From MWAR01 sp036567845 (GTDB lineage: Bacteria > Muiribacteriota > Ozemobacteria > Ozemobacterales > Ozemobacteraceae), in the NCBI GenBank assembly GCA_036567845.1, contig DATCTT010000265.1, positions 1-50,259 on the forward strand: 50,259 nucleotides of DNA, in the 5' to 3' direction. A program made the translations under genes and the position numbers. How positions within the stretch are numbered: position 1 is the first letter of the stretch; the number at the start of each line of letters is the position of its first letter. Below, one piece after another: positions 15,609-24,298 of the stretch. The notes under the pieces were generated by a model. That model saw only the letters and a program-made list of their open reading frames with translations, was not told the origin of the DNA and made no database searches.

Positions 15609-17432
15609 CTAGGAGGCGCCGACGGTGATGGGGCCGGGCGCGGTGAACTCGTCCATGTCTTTCGCGATGAGGGCGCGGGCTTCGAGCGGGCCCAGGTCAT
15701 GGTGGTGCATGTACCCGACGGAAGTCTCCTCGCTGTCTTTGGGGAGCGCTTCCAGCATACGTGGCAGCATGGCGCACAGGCGCAGCAGGTCCTGTGTGCA
15801 GCGGATATGCTTCCGGGCAATCCCGAACACGGTCGGGATCAGGGCCTGCATCGACAGCTGCCGGTCGCTGTAGCCGAAGTGATGGCTATAGAGGGTGCCG
15901 AGAGCGAACAGGGTGGCCTGGAGCTCGGTTTCCGTCGTCACCACCGGGCAGATGAACTCCTGAAGATGTCGGTATTTGCCGAGCCGGTCTGGCAGACCGG
16001 GAAGAGGCGGCCTGGAGAGGACGTGGGGAAGCGGCCGCTTCGGGCTCATCCGGATGGTGTTCACGATCTCCTCGTAGACTTCCCGTTCCGTCTGCTTTTC
16101 CCAGCTTTTCTGTTTCTGGCGGAAGAGATGCGCAAGAAGCTCGTCATCGGTTCCGAGCGTGCCGCTGCGCTGGCCACTGAGATCGTCGATTTCCATGGTA
16201 TAGCAGGGCGGATTCCGTTCCGGGGACCAGAAAATTCTGGAGGAGCCTTCCCGATCCCCCGTTTCGAAGGTGTGGCCGGCCCTGAACTGTTCGATGATTG
16301 TCTTCCGCAGCTGCCGGACTCTGGCTGCATCAGGACTTGCCGCATAGGCGGCTGCGGCATCCGCCTCCGGATCGATGAGTTTCGCGATGGCGAGGGCCTG
16401 TTTCGCCAGGGCGATCTGGTAGGCCGTCCGCCCGGAACCATCGGGGGTTGCCAGGGTTGCCCCATGCTTCACCAGCGCCTCGACGACGTCGCGCTTCTCG
16501 GACTGGACGGCAAGATGCAGGGGCGTGTCGCCTTTCCCGTTCATGAGATCCGGGTGTGCGCCATGCCCGAGCAGACATGCGGCGGAGGCGCCGTTTCCGC
16601 ATCCCATCGAACCGGCGACGATGTGCAGCGGGGTGTTGCCCTCCTTGTTCTGCGTGTTCGCGTCGGCTTTGCGGGCGAGCAGCAACGGCATCATCGTGGC
16701 CGCATCCGGGAACCGGGCGAGGATGTGCAGGGCCGTGTTCCCCTGCTCATCCGCCGGGGTGGGATCGGCACCACGTTCGAGCAGAAGGGCGATTCCCTCG
16801 GGCTTCGGACTGCCGGAACAGTATTCCATGAGGGCCGACGAGCCCCAGGCCGTGCGGGCATCAACCCGTGCCCCGTGATCGAGCATCTGCCGCAGATCCT
16901 CGGTATCGAGCCAGCGGATGGCGTTGAGCCAGACCGTTTTCACGGGCCGACCCTCCGAATAATACGGCTCGTTGGGATCCGCTCCGTGTTCGAGAAAGAT
17001 CCTCATCAGCTCCCCTCGGGCTTTTGGCATCAGCAGCATGAATGCCGAGCAGCCATTGCCGTCACGCGCCTTCACGTCGGCACCTCTCTGGATGAGCTCG
17101 GGGAGGCGCATGAAAAGCGGGTCGCTTCCCTCGGCATAGCAGGCGTCGAGCAGGCGCTCGTTCAGCTCCGCCCCAGAAAGACCATTGAACGAAGGGGAAG
17201 TGTTATAGCTAATGATATACGATACGAGAGCGTCGCGGGCCTGCTGACGTTGCCGGGCCTGCTCTTCCGGAGAGCCGTCCCCGTCTCGGAAGTGCATCAT
17301 CACCTGACGGATCGATTCGACATCGTGCGGGATCCCGTTCGCGCGGAGCAGATTCCGGCAAGCATCGTACCGCTGGAGAAAACTGTCATCCAGCATCCGC
17401 TCGAAATCCGTGGCGGTCCCCATGATCTCCAT
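15609..17432 (-). CDS. Ankyrin-repeat protein with unknown C-terminal domain
   Basis: 607 residues from ATG 17432, which has AGGGAG in front; a longer frame to 17606 lacks a site. After ~115 helical residues come about eight ankyrin repeats, clearest at GNTALHILARFP, GNTPLHIVAGSM and GDTPLHLAVQSEK with HGADP/HGAHP turns. The last ~190 residues, after the repeats, form a separate Leu/Arg-rich region I do not recognise. No signal peptide or membrane helix, so it is probably cytosolic. It is unrelated in architecture to the membrane ankyrin protein at 2325. A protein-binding scaffold is the general expectation; partners are unknown. Confidence 0.8.
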   Translation of the reverse strand: MEIMGTATDFERMLDDSFLQRYDACRNLLRANGIPHDVESIRQVMMHFRDGDGSPEEQARQRQQARDALVSYIISYNTSPSFNGLSGAELNERLLDACYAEGSDPLFMRLPELIQRGADVKARDGNGCSAFMLLMPKARGELMRIFLEHGADPNEPYYSEGRPVKTVWLNAIRWLDTEDLRQMLDHGARVDARTAWGSSALMEYCSGSPKPEGIALLLERGADPTPADEQGNTALHILARFPDAATMMPLLLARKADANTQNKEGNTPLHIVAGSMGCGNGASAACLLGHGAHPDLMNGKGDTPLHLAVQSEKRDVVEALVKHGATLATPDGSGRTAYQIALAKQALAIAKLIDPEADAAAAYAASPDAARVRQLRKTIIEQFRAGHTFETGDREGSSRIFWSPERNPPCYTMEIDDLSGQRSGTLGTDDELLAHLFRQKQKSWEKQTEREVYEEIVNTIRMSPKRPLPHVLSRPPLPGLPDRLGKYRHLQEFICPVVTTETELQATLFALGTLYSHHFGYSDRQLSMQALIPTVFGIARKHIRCTQDLLRLCAMLPRMLEALPKDSEETSVGYMHHHDLGPLEARALIAKDMDEFTAPGPITVGAS

Positions 17433-17764
17433 GATCTTCTCCCTTGTGATGCATATTCCATCACGATACCATACCGCCCGATGTCTGAAATCTTCTGCGC
17501 GAGACAGGCAAACGGGCATCTTCCTGCCTGTTCCTGGGGCGTCGGGAAGAAGGCGAATCGATCCTCTGGAAGTCTCTCCCCCCAGATCTGAAGCGGATTC
17601 GATCACCTTGGCGGATGATAGTGGAAATCTATGCGGATGGTGCCTGACCGGGTATACTGTTCATGGGACCGGGCCGCCATGCCTGTCGATCGGCATGAGT
17701 GCCGCTGGCAAAGACGCCCGGGATACTCCTCTGACCGATACGGACAGAGGCTGGGAGATGCATC
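17433..17764. other. 332-base divergent intergenic region
   Basis: This lies between the ankyrin gene (minus) and the thioredoxin-fold gene (plus). It must hold promoters for both. The only suggestive box is TATACT at 17653-17658 on the plus strand, without a convincing -35. No RNA gene, repeat or credible small gene was seen. Confidence 0.4.
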
Positions 17765-18436
17765 GTGGTGCCGGAATGGAAGAACGACGACCCGCGCGGG
17801 CCGGGAACCAGGGCGATGATACCGGGGTGGTGCCGATGGGCCGGAACCGCCCTGCTTACGGCGCTGGTTGGCCTGGCAAGCGGAGGTACGGGGGTGGCGG
17901 CTCAGGAAGCTGCGTTTCCGCCCGCCTGGGTTGAAAAACGGGCGCCGGCGCAGACGTTTGTCGAGTATGACCTCACCGATCTCCAGGGACAGCGCTGGAA
18001 CAGCCGCGAACTCCGGGGGAAGCCCGTCGTCATCCTGACGGGGCACCGAGATATACGCTATGATATAAAAACATGGGCGCTCCGGCTTCGCGACGAGTTC
18101 GCCGATGCCGGCAGCATCACGCTGTTCTACGCCGTCAACCTCTCGCAGTTCCCCTGGACGACGGAACATGAGGATGCCGAGGCGTGGTGGATCGAGCAAC
18201 GGTTCCCGATTCCCGTCGTTCTTGACTGGCATGGGCTGATCGGGCGGGCGCTGAAGATTGCTTACTCCACCCCGAATATCATTCTCCTCGATCGCGACAA
18301 CCGTCTCGTCTATCACGGCACGGGGCCCTGCGAGGCCGTTTCCTGGGAGTATATCCGGAACATGATCCGCATGCTTCTCGCCGCCGGCGGCGAAAAGCCT
18401 CATCTCGGCCCCGGCAGACCCCCGGCGGCCCCATGA
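17765..18436 (+). CDS. Exported thioredoxin-fold protein lacking active-site cysteines
   Basis: 223 residues from GTG 17765, seven bases after GGGAG; an ATG at 17816 would still leave the signal peptide (AGTALLTALVGLASGGTGVAAQ). The mature part follows the redoxin/AhpC-TSA layout: DLTDLQGQRWNSRELRGKPVVIL, then a helix, FAVNLSQFP-like strand, VVLDWHG and NIILLDRDNRLVYHGTG. Where family members carry CxxC or a peroxidatic Cys, this protein reads TGHRDIRYDIKTW with no Cys; the only later Cys is in GPCEAV. It may be a non-catalytic binding protein. It precedes the Bcp peroxiredoxin by 16 bases and is probably cotranscribed with it. Confidence 0.7.
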   Translation: MVPEWKNDDPRGPGTRAMIPGWCRWAGTALLTALVGLASGGTGVAAQEAAFPPAWVEKRAPAQTFVEYDLTDLQGQRWNSRELRGKPVVILTGHRDIRYDIKTWALRLRDEFADAGSITLFYAVNLSQFPWTTEHEDAEAWWIEQRFPIPVVLDWHGLIGRALKIAYSTPNIILLDRDNRLVYHGTGPCEAVSWEYIRNMIRMLLAAGGEKPHLGPGRPPAAP

Positions 18437-18452
18437 ACGGAGGGAGAGGTCG

Positions 18453-18914
18453 ATGAATGTCGGCGAACGCGCCCCGGAGTTCACACTGAACGATCAGGAT
18501 GGAAAACCCGTTTCCCTGGCGGATTTCCGGGGAAAACAGACGGTCGTGGTATTCTTCTACCCGAAGGACGAGTCGCCGGTCTGTACGATCGAGGCCTGCG
18601 GCTTCCGCGATCTGACGCCTTCGTTCGCCGATGCCGGTGCCGCCGTGCTCGGCATCAGCTCCGACGATGCGGCGAAGCACAGGAAATTCGCGGACCAGTA
18701 CCGGCTCTCCTTTCCGCTACTGGCCGACACGGACGGAGCGGTGCGGCGCGCGTTCGGGGTGCCCGCCACCCTGTGGCTGATCCCGGGCCGGGTGACTTAC
18801 GTCATCGACCGCGACGGCATTGTGCGCATGATCTACGCCTCCCAGATGCGTGCCCAGCAGCACGTAGAACGCGCCCTCGAAGCCGCCCGCTCCCTCATCC
18901 CAAAAACCGGGTGA
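18453..18914 (+). CDS. bcp: Thioredoxin-dependent peroxiredoxin (Bcp/PrxQ type)
   Basis: 153 residues, the normal length. Peroxidatic Cys44 lies in SPVCTIEACGFRD, with the resolving Cys49 five residues later, the arrangement of PrxQ/Bcp. FFYPKDESPVCT matches the family's PxxxTxxC active site, with Ser replacing the usual Thr two residues upstream. It reduces hydroperoxides in the cytosol using thioredoxin. There is no signal peptide, unlike the redoxin-fold protein upstream. The ATG at 18453 follows AGGGAGAGG. The gene ends at a strong hairpin shared with htpG. Confidence 0.92.
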   Translation: MNVGERAPEFTLNDQDGKPVSLADFRGKQTVVVFFYPKDESPVCTIEACGFRDLTPSFADAGAAVLGISSDDAAKHRKFADQYRLSFPLLADTDGAVRRAFGVPATLWLIPGRVTYVIDRDGIVRMIYASQMRAQQHVERALEAARSLIPKTG

Positions 18915-18948
18915 AAAAAGAACGGGACCGTTCGTGGAACGGTCCCGT
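18914..18948 (-). terminator. Rho-independent terminator of htpG
   Basis: A perfect 12-bp stem, ACGGGACCGTTC with GAACGGTCCCGT, and a 3-base loop at 18922-18948. On the minus strand it is followed by CTTTTTTC, the classic terminator layout, 18 bases after the htpG stop. On the plus strand there is no T-run, but the hairpin could also slow transcription leaving bcp. Confidence 0.85.
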
Positions 18949-18965
18949 GGGTGATCAAATTCTTC

Positions 18966-20930
18966 TCAGGAGAGGGCTTTGACCATCAGCTCGGCGACGC
19001 GGCGGCTGAAGCCGGCGGGGTCGGGGAGTTTGCTGCCCTCGGCGAGCAGGGCCTGGCCGTAGAGGAGTTCGGCGTAGTCAGCGATCCGGCTGTCATTCTT
19101 GTCGGCGGCGTAGATGCCGTTCAGCTTCTCGAGCAAGGGGTGGGTCGCATTCAGCTCGAGGATGCGCTTCACGGTTGGCACGTCCTTGCCAGTGGCCTTC
19201 AGCAGCGCTTCGAGCTGGGGCGTCATGTCATACTCGTTGCCGACGATGCAGGCGGGCGAGGTCGTCAGGCGGCTCGAGAGGCGCACTTCCTTCACGTGCT
19301 CGGAGAGCTTGCTCTGCAGGGTCTCGAGAAGCGGCTTCCAGGCCGTCTCTTTCTCCTTGCGGGTCTCCTCCTCTTTCTTGCGCTCCTCCTCGCTGCCAAG
19401 GTCGGCGACGCCCTTGGCGGCCGACTGGAACGTCTTGCCCTTGAACTCGTGTGCGAACTGGACCCACACCTCGTCAACGGGGTCGGTGAGCAGCAGCACT
19501 TCATAGCCCTTGGCCCGGAACGCCTCGAGATGCGGCGATGCCTCGGCCATCGCGCGGGTCTCGCCTGTCAGGTAATAGATGCTCTTCTGCTCGGGCTTCA
19601 TGCGGCTCACATACTCGTCCATCGTGAACCAGTCGCTCGGCGAAAAGGTGCTCTGGAACAGACAGGCGTCGAACAGCCGGTCGCGGTCCTCGGGAACCTT
19701 GAACAGGCCCTCCTTCACGACGCGGCCGAACTCCTTCCAGAACTCGATGAACTTGTCGCGCTGCTCGGTGCGCATCGTCTTGAACGCGTCGAGCACCTTG
19801 CGGGTGATCGTCTTGCGGATGCCGGTGATGCGCCGGTCGTGCTGAAGTATTTCGCGAGATATATTGAGGGGCAGGTCCTCGGCGTCGACGACCCCGCGCA
19901 CGAACCGCAGATACTCGGGCACGAGATCCTTGCAGTCGTGCATGATGAAGACCCGCTTGATATACAGGTTCACACCCCGTTCTGCATCAGGCATGTAGAT
20001 GTCGTGGCCGGCCTTGGTCGGGATGTAGAGCAGCGAACGGAACTCGTTCGTCGTCCCCTCTGCCCGGAACATGACCCACTTGAGCGGGTCGTTCCAGTCG
20101 CGGCTGAGGTGCTTGTAGAACTCCTTGTGCTCTTCCTCGGTGATCTCCTTTTCGGGCCGCATCCAGATGGCTTTCATCGAGTTGAGCGTTGCGTCCTCGA
20201 TCGTCGTCTCGTCCTTCGCATCCTTTCCCTCGCCGACCCGCTTGTGGCGCTCGACGCGCATTTTGATGGGGTAGGCGACGAAGTCGGAATACTTGCGCAC
20301 GATGTCGCGGATCGTCCATTCGGTCGTGAAATCCTGCACCTCGTGGGACTCCTCATCCTCGCCGGCCTTCTCATCCTTCGTCTCGACCTTCAGGTGCAGC
20401 GTGACCGAGGTGCCCTGGTGATCCCGGGAAGCCTCGTCGATGCTGTAGGTGCCGTCGCCGGTCGATTCCCACCGCCAGGCCTTCTCTTCGCCCGCCTTGC
20501 GGCTGACGACGGTGACCCGGTCGGCCACCATGAAGCTTGAGTAGAAGCCGACGCCGAACTGGCCGATAAGCTCGGGGGGAAGCGCCTTATCCTTCGCTTC
20601 CTGCGCCAGCCGCAGGAATTCCTTCGTGCCCGACCGCGCGATCGTGCCCAGATACTCGACCAGCTCGTCGCGGTTCATGCCAACGCCGTTGTCGTGGATC
20701 GTGAGCGTGTTCTTCTCTTTGTCGGGCTCGAGGCGGATATGCAGATCCTCGGTCAGGCCGCGGAGTGCGTCCTTCGTGAGGGCTTCAAAGCGCAGTTTGT
20801 CGAGCGCGTCGGACGCGTTCGAGATCAGCTCGCGCAGGAAGATCTCCCGGTGGGAATACACCGAGTGGATCATCAGGTCGAGTAGTTGTCTGGCTTCGGT
20901 CTTGAATTCGTAGGTTTGTGCGGTTGCCAT
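18966..20930 (-). CDS. htpG: Molecular chaperone HtpG (bacterial Hsp90)
   Basis: 654 residues, in the family range. The N-terminal GHKL ATPase domain carries ELISNASDALDKLR (catalytic Glu and nucleotide-binding Asn), DNGVGMN and GQFGVGFYSSFMVAD. The middle domain has EFRSLLYIP, RVFIMHDC and LNISREILQ, and the C-terminal dimerisation domain follows a charged, Lys/Glu-rich linker. It is an ATP-driven chaperone for stress-damaged proteins. GGAGGA precedes the ATG. An element shared with the neighbouring hsp20 gene lies 35-50 bases upstream, so the two are probably induced together. Confidence 0.97.
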   Translation of the reverse strand: MATAQTYEFKTEARQLLDLMIHSVYSHREIFLRELISNASDALDKLRFEALTKDALRGLTEDLHIRLEPDKEKNTLTIHDNGVGMNRDELVEYLGTIARSGTKEFLRLAQEAKDKALPPELIGQFGVGFYSSFMVADRVTVVSRKAGEEKAWRWESTGDGTYSIDEASRDHQGTSVTLHLKVETKDEKAGEDEESHEVQDFTTEWTIRDIVRKYSDFVAYPIKMRVERHKRVGEGKDAKDETTIEDATLNSMKAIWMRPEKEITEEEHKEFYKHLSRDWNDPLKWVMFRAEGTTNEFRSLLYIPTKAGHDIYMPDAERGVNLYIKRVFIMHDCKDLVPEYLRFVRGVVDAEDLPLNISREILQHDRRITGIRKTITRKVLDAFKTMRTEQRDKFIEFWKEFGRVVKEGLFKVPEDRDRLFDACLFQSTFSPSDWFTMDEYVSRMKPEQKSIYYLTGETRAMAEASPHLEAFRAKGYEVLLLTDPVDEVWVQFAHEFKGKTFQSAAKGVADLGSEEERKKEEETRKEKETAWKPLLETLQSKLSEHVKEVRLSSRLTTSPACIVGNEYDMTPQLEALLKATGKDVPTVKRILELNATHPLLEKLNGIYAADKNDSRIADYAELLYGQALLAEGSKLPDPAGFSRRVAELMVKALS

Positions 20931-20963
20931 TCTGGATTCCTCCGGAAATGTGTAACTGAAGAT

Positions 20964-20981
20964 ATTGCATGCCAGGCAATG
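20964..20981 (-). promoter_or_regulatory. Shared chaperone-gene element upstream of htpG
   Basis: On the minus strand this reads CATTGCCTGGCATGCAAT and matches 15 of 18 bases of the element at 21499-21516 before hsp20. It ends 33 bases before the htpG ATG, where a promoter belongs. It contains the TGGCATG of a sigma54 -24 box, but the matching GC of a -12 box is absent here. Confidence 0.6.
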
Positions 20982-21005
20982 GAAGTGCCGGGCCGAAAGC
21001 CTGTT

Positions 21006-21452
21006 TCAGCCGATTCTGACCTCGACCTGCCGGGGCTGTTCTGTGGCGGCCCGGGGAAGCAGCAGGTGCAGGATGCCGTCCCTGATCTCAGCTCTGATTG
21101 CCGTTGCATCCACCATTCCGGGAAGCTCGAACATTCGGCTGAACCGGCCGGTCCGGCGCTCGTGGCGGTGCCAGGCCGTCTGGCCGGGCTGTGCGGCGGA
21201 GCGCCGGCCCGAGATCGTTAGCAGATTTCCATCCACTTGCACGTTCAGATCGGTGGGATTCACCCCCGGTATCGGCGCCTCGACGAGGAACGCCGTCTCG
21301 TTCTGGGACAGATTTATTTGGGGAAATACGCGCGCCGTGCGGGATTTCCATTCGAGCCCCGTCGGCCCGCGGCTCTGCGAGGCAGGGCCCGGTTCGTTTC
21401 CGTGCGCGTCGGGGTGTTTCGGCGTTTCATTCACGAATTTCCAGCGGTTCAT
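21006..21452 (-). CDS. Small heat-shock protein (Hsp20/alpha-crystallin family)
   Basis: 148 residues. An ~45-residue variable N-terminus is followed by the alpha-crystallin domain: INLSQNETAFLVEAPIPGV, DLNVQVDGNLLTISGRR and the family's RFSRMFELPGMVDATAIRAEIRDGILHLLLP. The usual C-terminal I-x-I tail motif is only loosely present (VEVRIG). It holds unfolding proteins until ATP-dependent chaperones act. AAGGAG lies eight bases before the ATG. It sits directly upstream of htpG on the same strand with its own promoter element. Confidence 0.93.
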   Translation of the reverse strand: MNRWKFVNETPKHPDAHGNEPGPASQSRGPTGLEWKSRTARVFPQINLSQNETAFLVEAPIPGVNPTDLNVQVDGNLLTISGRRSAAQPGQTAWHRHERRTGRFSRMFELPGMVDATAIRAEIRDGILHLLLPRAATEQPRQVEVRIG

Positions 21453-21493
21453 CGGGTGTCTCCTTCGAGATGCGACACAGTCATCGAAAAATT

Positions 21494-21516
21494 AGCAACT
21501 TGCATGCCAGATAATG
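21494..21516 (-). promoter_or_regulatory. Sigma54-like promoter and shared chaperone element upstream of hsp20
   Basis: On the minus strand CATTATCTGGCATGCAAG (21499-21516) is the counterpart of the htpG element. It continues into TTGCT, giving TGGCATG-N4-TTGCT at 21494-21509 with exactly 10 bases between the GG and GC dinucleotides, the sigma54 rule. A start site near 21483 would leave a ~30-base leader carrying the AAGGAG site. Confidence 0.55.
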
Positions 21517-21579
21517 AAAAGCGGCATCCAATGCGGAAGGTCGCCTGCCTGAAAGGGGGGTGCGACGTCGCACCGGCTG

Positions 21580-22140
21580 TTACTTGAACTCGATCTCGAA
21601 CGCGAGGCTGTTCGACCGGGACCCGTCGATCAGCATCCAGAGCAACATCTGATGCTTGCCCAGCGGGGCACTCGAAACCGTCGCGACGGGAAACGGAAGC
21701 TGGACGCGCCATGTTCCTTTCGTCGTTGCGCTTCCTACGCTGGTCGGGATCTCGATCGGCCGGCTGAACTCCTCGAGGAAGCTCGCGCCGCGCAGATCGG
21801 CCCGGATGCTCGCCGTCGCCGTTCCCGAACTGACGATGCCAATCGGGCCGGGGTCGGCGACCGTGCTCGCGAGCGCCACAATGCCCGTGGCGAGATGGAT
21901 CGGGGTCGCCGTCATCCACTGACAGGAGAGCGTCAGGATGCCGCCGTCGGCACGCTTGATCGTGTTGCCCGAAACGGTCAGGCTTGCGATCGTCGGGTAG
22001 AACCAGGTCGAAGTGGTTCCCCCCGTTGAGGCCGAGACAGGCGAGCCCTCGTCATCGCAGCCCGTCGAGAACAGTGTGGCGACGAGACTGCACGCAACGG
22101 CCAGCACAGCGAGCATCAGATGGATCGTGTGACGTTTCAT
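21580..22140 (-). CDS. Predicted lipoprotein, unknown function
   Basis: 186 residues starting MKRHTIHLMLAVLAVACSLV, with a lipobox-like LFSTGC at residues 23-28, so Cys28 is the likely lipidated residue. The mature protein is Ser/Thr/Gly-rich and beta-patterned, like a single immunoglobulin-type domain (LTVSGNTIKRADGGILTLSCQW near the start). No catalytic motif is visible. It faces the divergent SH3b/NlpC-like gene across 130 bases. It is probably an anchored envelope protein. Confidence 0.65.
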   Translation of the reverse strand: MKRHTIHLMLAVLAVACSLVATLFSTGCDDEGSPVSASTGGTTSTWFYPTIASLTVSGNTIKRADGGILTLSCQWMTATPIHLATGIVALASTVADPGPIGIVSSGTATASIRADLRGASFLEEFSRPIEIPTSVGSATTKGTWRVQLPFPVATVSSAPLGKHQMLLWMLIDGSRSNSLAFEIEFK

Positions 22141-22219
22141 GGGCCGTATCCTAATGCAAAATGGCCACTCATGTATAGCTTCTCAGGCCTTTTCCCCGGA
22201 GGAAAATTTGATTGTAACT

Positions 22220-22248
22220 TTGAGCCGGATGCGGGAAAAGTATATGAT
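22220..22248 (+). promoter_or_regulatory. Sigma70-type promoter of the SH3b/NlpC-like gene
   Basis: TTGAGC at 22220-22225, a 17-base spacer and TATGAT at 22243-22248 (5/6). The expected start near 22255 leaves a short leader containing GGAGGT at 22264-22269, just before the ATG at 22273. Confidence 0.6.
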
Positions 22249-22272
22249 GAGTTCAACAAACGGGAGGTAGGT

Positions 22273-23286
22273 ATGAACAGAAAATTCAGCGTCATGCTTG
22301 CGATGGCATGCATCGCCCTGGTTGTCTTGGCCATGCCCGGAGCTCTTCGGGCCGAATCGCCGCAGGCGATCCTGGAAGGGCACGAGCTTTCAAATCCGGA
22401 CAAGCCGGCAGCGGGCGATTCCGCGGGCTCGGGCGTGTCTCCCCAGACAGCCGAGCAGATGGCAAAGACCATCTCTGGCCTCGAAGCCCTCGTCAAGAAA
22501 TACGAGGACCTGATCAAGAAGCTCGAGGGCCAGGTGAAGGATGCCGAGGGCGGGGTCGCGGGGGAAGAGGGCACCGTCGAGGTGAACACCAGCCTGAACG
22601 TGCGCTCGAGCCCCTGGGGCTCGGTCATCGGTGGTCTGACCAACGGCATGAAGGTCAAGATCATCGGCAAGGAAGATCCCTGGTACAAGATTTCCTATCA
22701 GGGCAAAACGGCCTACGTGCATCAGAATTATATTTCCACTGCGAAGCAGCCTGCCGGCCAGGTGCCTGTCGTGTATCCGGCAGATTATGCAGGCGCGATC
22801 GTCGATGGAACACGGGCCAGCGGCCCCGGCTCGAGCTCGAGGTCAAGCACCAACGCAGCACCGCCGACCGGCGACCTCCAGACGCGCATCGTAAGCGCCG
22901 CCCAAGCCCTCGTCGGGATGCGCAACTTCCCATACGATCCGTTGACCAACGGCGGCAGACTCGGCTGTGCGCAGGTCGTTTCCACGGCCCTCAAGAATGC
23001 CGGCGTCATGAGCAAGATCGTGCTCAATGTCCACGGCGTCATGAATGACCTGCTGGCCAAGGGCTGGAAATACGTGCAGGTTCCGCCGTATCGTGCTGGC
23101 GACATCGTCACCTGGAAGACCTACGATGCCACGGGGGACGGCGTGATGGATGACGATTCGCACATTGGCATTGCCGTCGAGAGCGGGAACAATGTCCAGG
23201 TCATGAACAACTCCAGCTCGCAGCGGATGCCCCGGTTGTGTGCCGCCAATGCCATGACCCTCAGCCACGTGCTTCGCAAGGTCTGA
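22273..23286 (+). CDS. Exported SH3b-domain protein with NlpC/P60-like peptidase domain
   Basis: 337 residues from ATG 22273 after GGAGGTAGGT; the frame runs further upstream but without a site. Signal peptide to about residue 28 (ALVVLAMPGALRA). Residues ~55-85 form a short coiled coil (GLEALVKKYEDLIKKLEG). Residues ~95-150 are a bacterial SH3 domain (LNVRSSPWGSVIGGL...VHQNYI). After a Ser/Gly linker, the last ~130 residues resemble a cysteine hydrolase: RLGCAQVVSTALKNAG supplies the Cys and DDSHIGIAVE the His. Such proteins cut cell-wall peptides in the periplasm. The assignment to NlpC/P60 rather than CHAP is by motif order only. Confidence 0.8.
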   Translation: MNRKFSVMLAMACIALVVLAMPGALRAESPQAILEGHELSNPDKPAAGDSAGSGVSPQTAEQMAKTISGLEALVKKYEDLIKKLEGQVKDAEGGVAGEEGTVEVNTSLNVRSSPWGSVIGGLTNGMKVKIIGKEDPWYKISYQGKTAYVHQNYISTAKQPAGQVPVVYPADYAGAIVDGTRASGPGSSSRSSTNAAPPTGDLQTRIVSAAQALVGMRNFPYDPLTNGGRLGCAQVVSTALKNAGVMSKIVLNVHGVMNDLLAKGWKYVQVPPYRAGDIVTWKTYDATGDGVMDDDSHIGIAVESGNNVQVMNNSSSQRMPRLCAANAMTLSHVLRKV

Positions 23287-23318
23287 TCCCTTCTTAATAT
23301 TCAGGAGTATATAATACT

Positions 23319-24290
23319 ATGCGTCAGTTCATCGTTCTGATGTTCGCTGCACTGGTAGCTCTGCCTGCCTTCGGTCAGACCGAGCTTGCGCTGCCCTTCG
23401 GGGACGAACCCGGCAAGGTCGCCTACCTCAACTACAAGAACAACCCCGGCGTCGAGGATCCGCATCCTTGGGGCCCGCTCTCCTTCCGGAACGACGGCAC
23501 GGATTTCTGGGTTGCCGACACCGTGGCGGGCCGCGTGTATCGGGTTGACCCCGCGGGGAAGGTGCTCGCCACGATTACCACCCGGAAAACCGGGAAAAAC
23601 GCAGTTCTCGAGGATATCGCCCTCGTCCGGGACACGACCGGTGCCGTGTCTGGGGTCTGGGTTGCCGATGGCATGGAACAACAGGTCGTTCTGTATGGAA
23701 CGGATGGCACCAAGCAGAAGACCTTGGGCAGTCCCGGCAGCGAACCCGGCCAGTTCGCCCAGATCGCCCGCATCGAAGCCGGGCGGTCGGGGCGGGTGTA
23801 CGTCACCGACAAGGGCCGGCAGCGGATCATCATCTTCGGCCCGGATGGCAACGTCGTGCGCGAACTGCCCTGGCAATGGTCCGGTCTCTGTCTCGACAAG
23901 GATGAGAATCTCTACCATCTCGAATGGAACGACCAGGAAAAGCGTGTTCACCTGATCGCCGAAACGTTTGACGGGAAGCCCCTGCTGAACAAGGTTCTCG
24001 ACCTCCCCCCGCATACGAATTCGGAGCTCTGGTTCATCACGCCTGGCGGCGAGGCGATCATCACCTACTCCCCCGACAACGCCCCCCTCCAGGCACTCAA
24101 GATGGCTCGTTGCACGCTCGATGGCGCGCTGGTCGCCATTCTCGACATCAAGTTGCCGATCGTCATGAACCGGTATCTCGAGCCGCTTGACGCCGAAAGC
24201 GTCTGGCTCGGCCAGGTCGACTATGAGAAGGCCCCCGAAGGCGCCTTCCGTGTTATCCCGTTCAGATACGGCACCAAGCCCGAAGGTTGA
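23319..24290 (+). CDS. Exported NHL-repeat beta-propeller protein
   Basis: 323 residues with signal peptide MRQFIVLMFAALVALPAFGQ. NHL-type blades are visible: FWVADTVAGRVYRVDPAGKV, GVWVADGMEQQVVLYGTDG and GQFAQIARIEAGRSGRVYVTDKGRQRIIIF. AGGAG lies before the ATG at 23319. Propellers of this type bind ligands or proteins in the periplasm; no catalytic residues stand out. It lies 32 bases after the SH3b gene and ends at a strong bidirectional terminator, so the two probably form one transcript. Confidence 0.75.
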   Translation: MRQFIVLMFAALVALPAFGQTELALPFGDEPGKVAYLNYKNNPGVEDPHPWGPLSFRNDGTDFWVADTVAGRVYRVDPAGKVLATITTRKTGKNAVLEDIALVRDTTGAVSGVWVADGMEQQVVLYGTDGTKQKTLGSPGSEPGQFAQIARIEAGRSGRVYVTDKGRQRIIIFGPDGNVVRELPWQWSGLCLDKDENLYHLEWNDQEKRVHLIAETFDGKPLLNKVLDLPPHTNSELWFITPGGEAIITYSPDNAPLQALKMARCTLDGALVAILDIKLPIVMNRYLEPLDAESVWLGQVDYEKAPEGAFRVIPFRYGTKPEG

Positions 24291-24298
24291 TCGGCACC

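Noticed and set aside
15699..17591. 630-codon plus-strand open frame
   Set aside because: It is antisense to the ankyrin gene, whose repeats and ribosome-binding site are clear.
18951..20540. 529-codon plus-strand open frame
   Set aside because: It is antisense to htpG, which is unmistakable.
20949..20981. Full sigma54 promoter for htpG
   Set aside because: TGGCATG is present, but ten bases on, the dinucleotide is CT and not GC.
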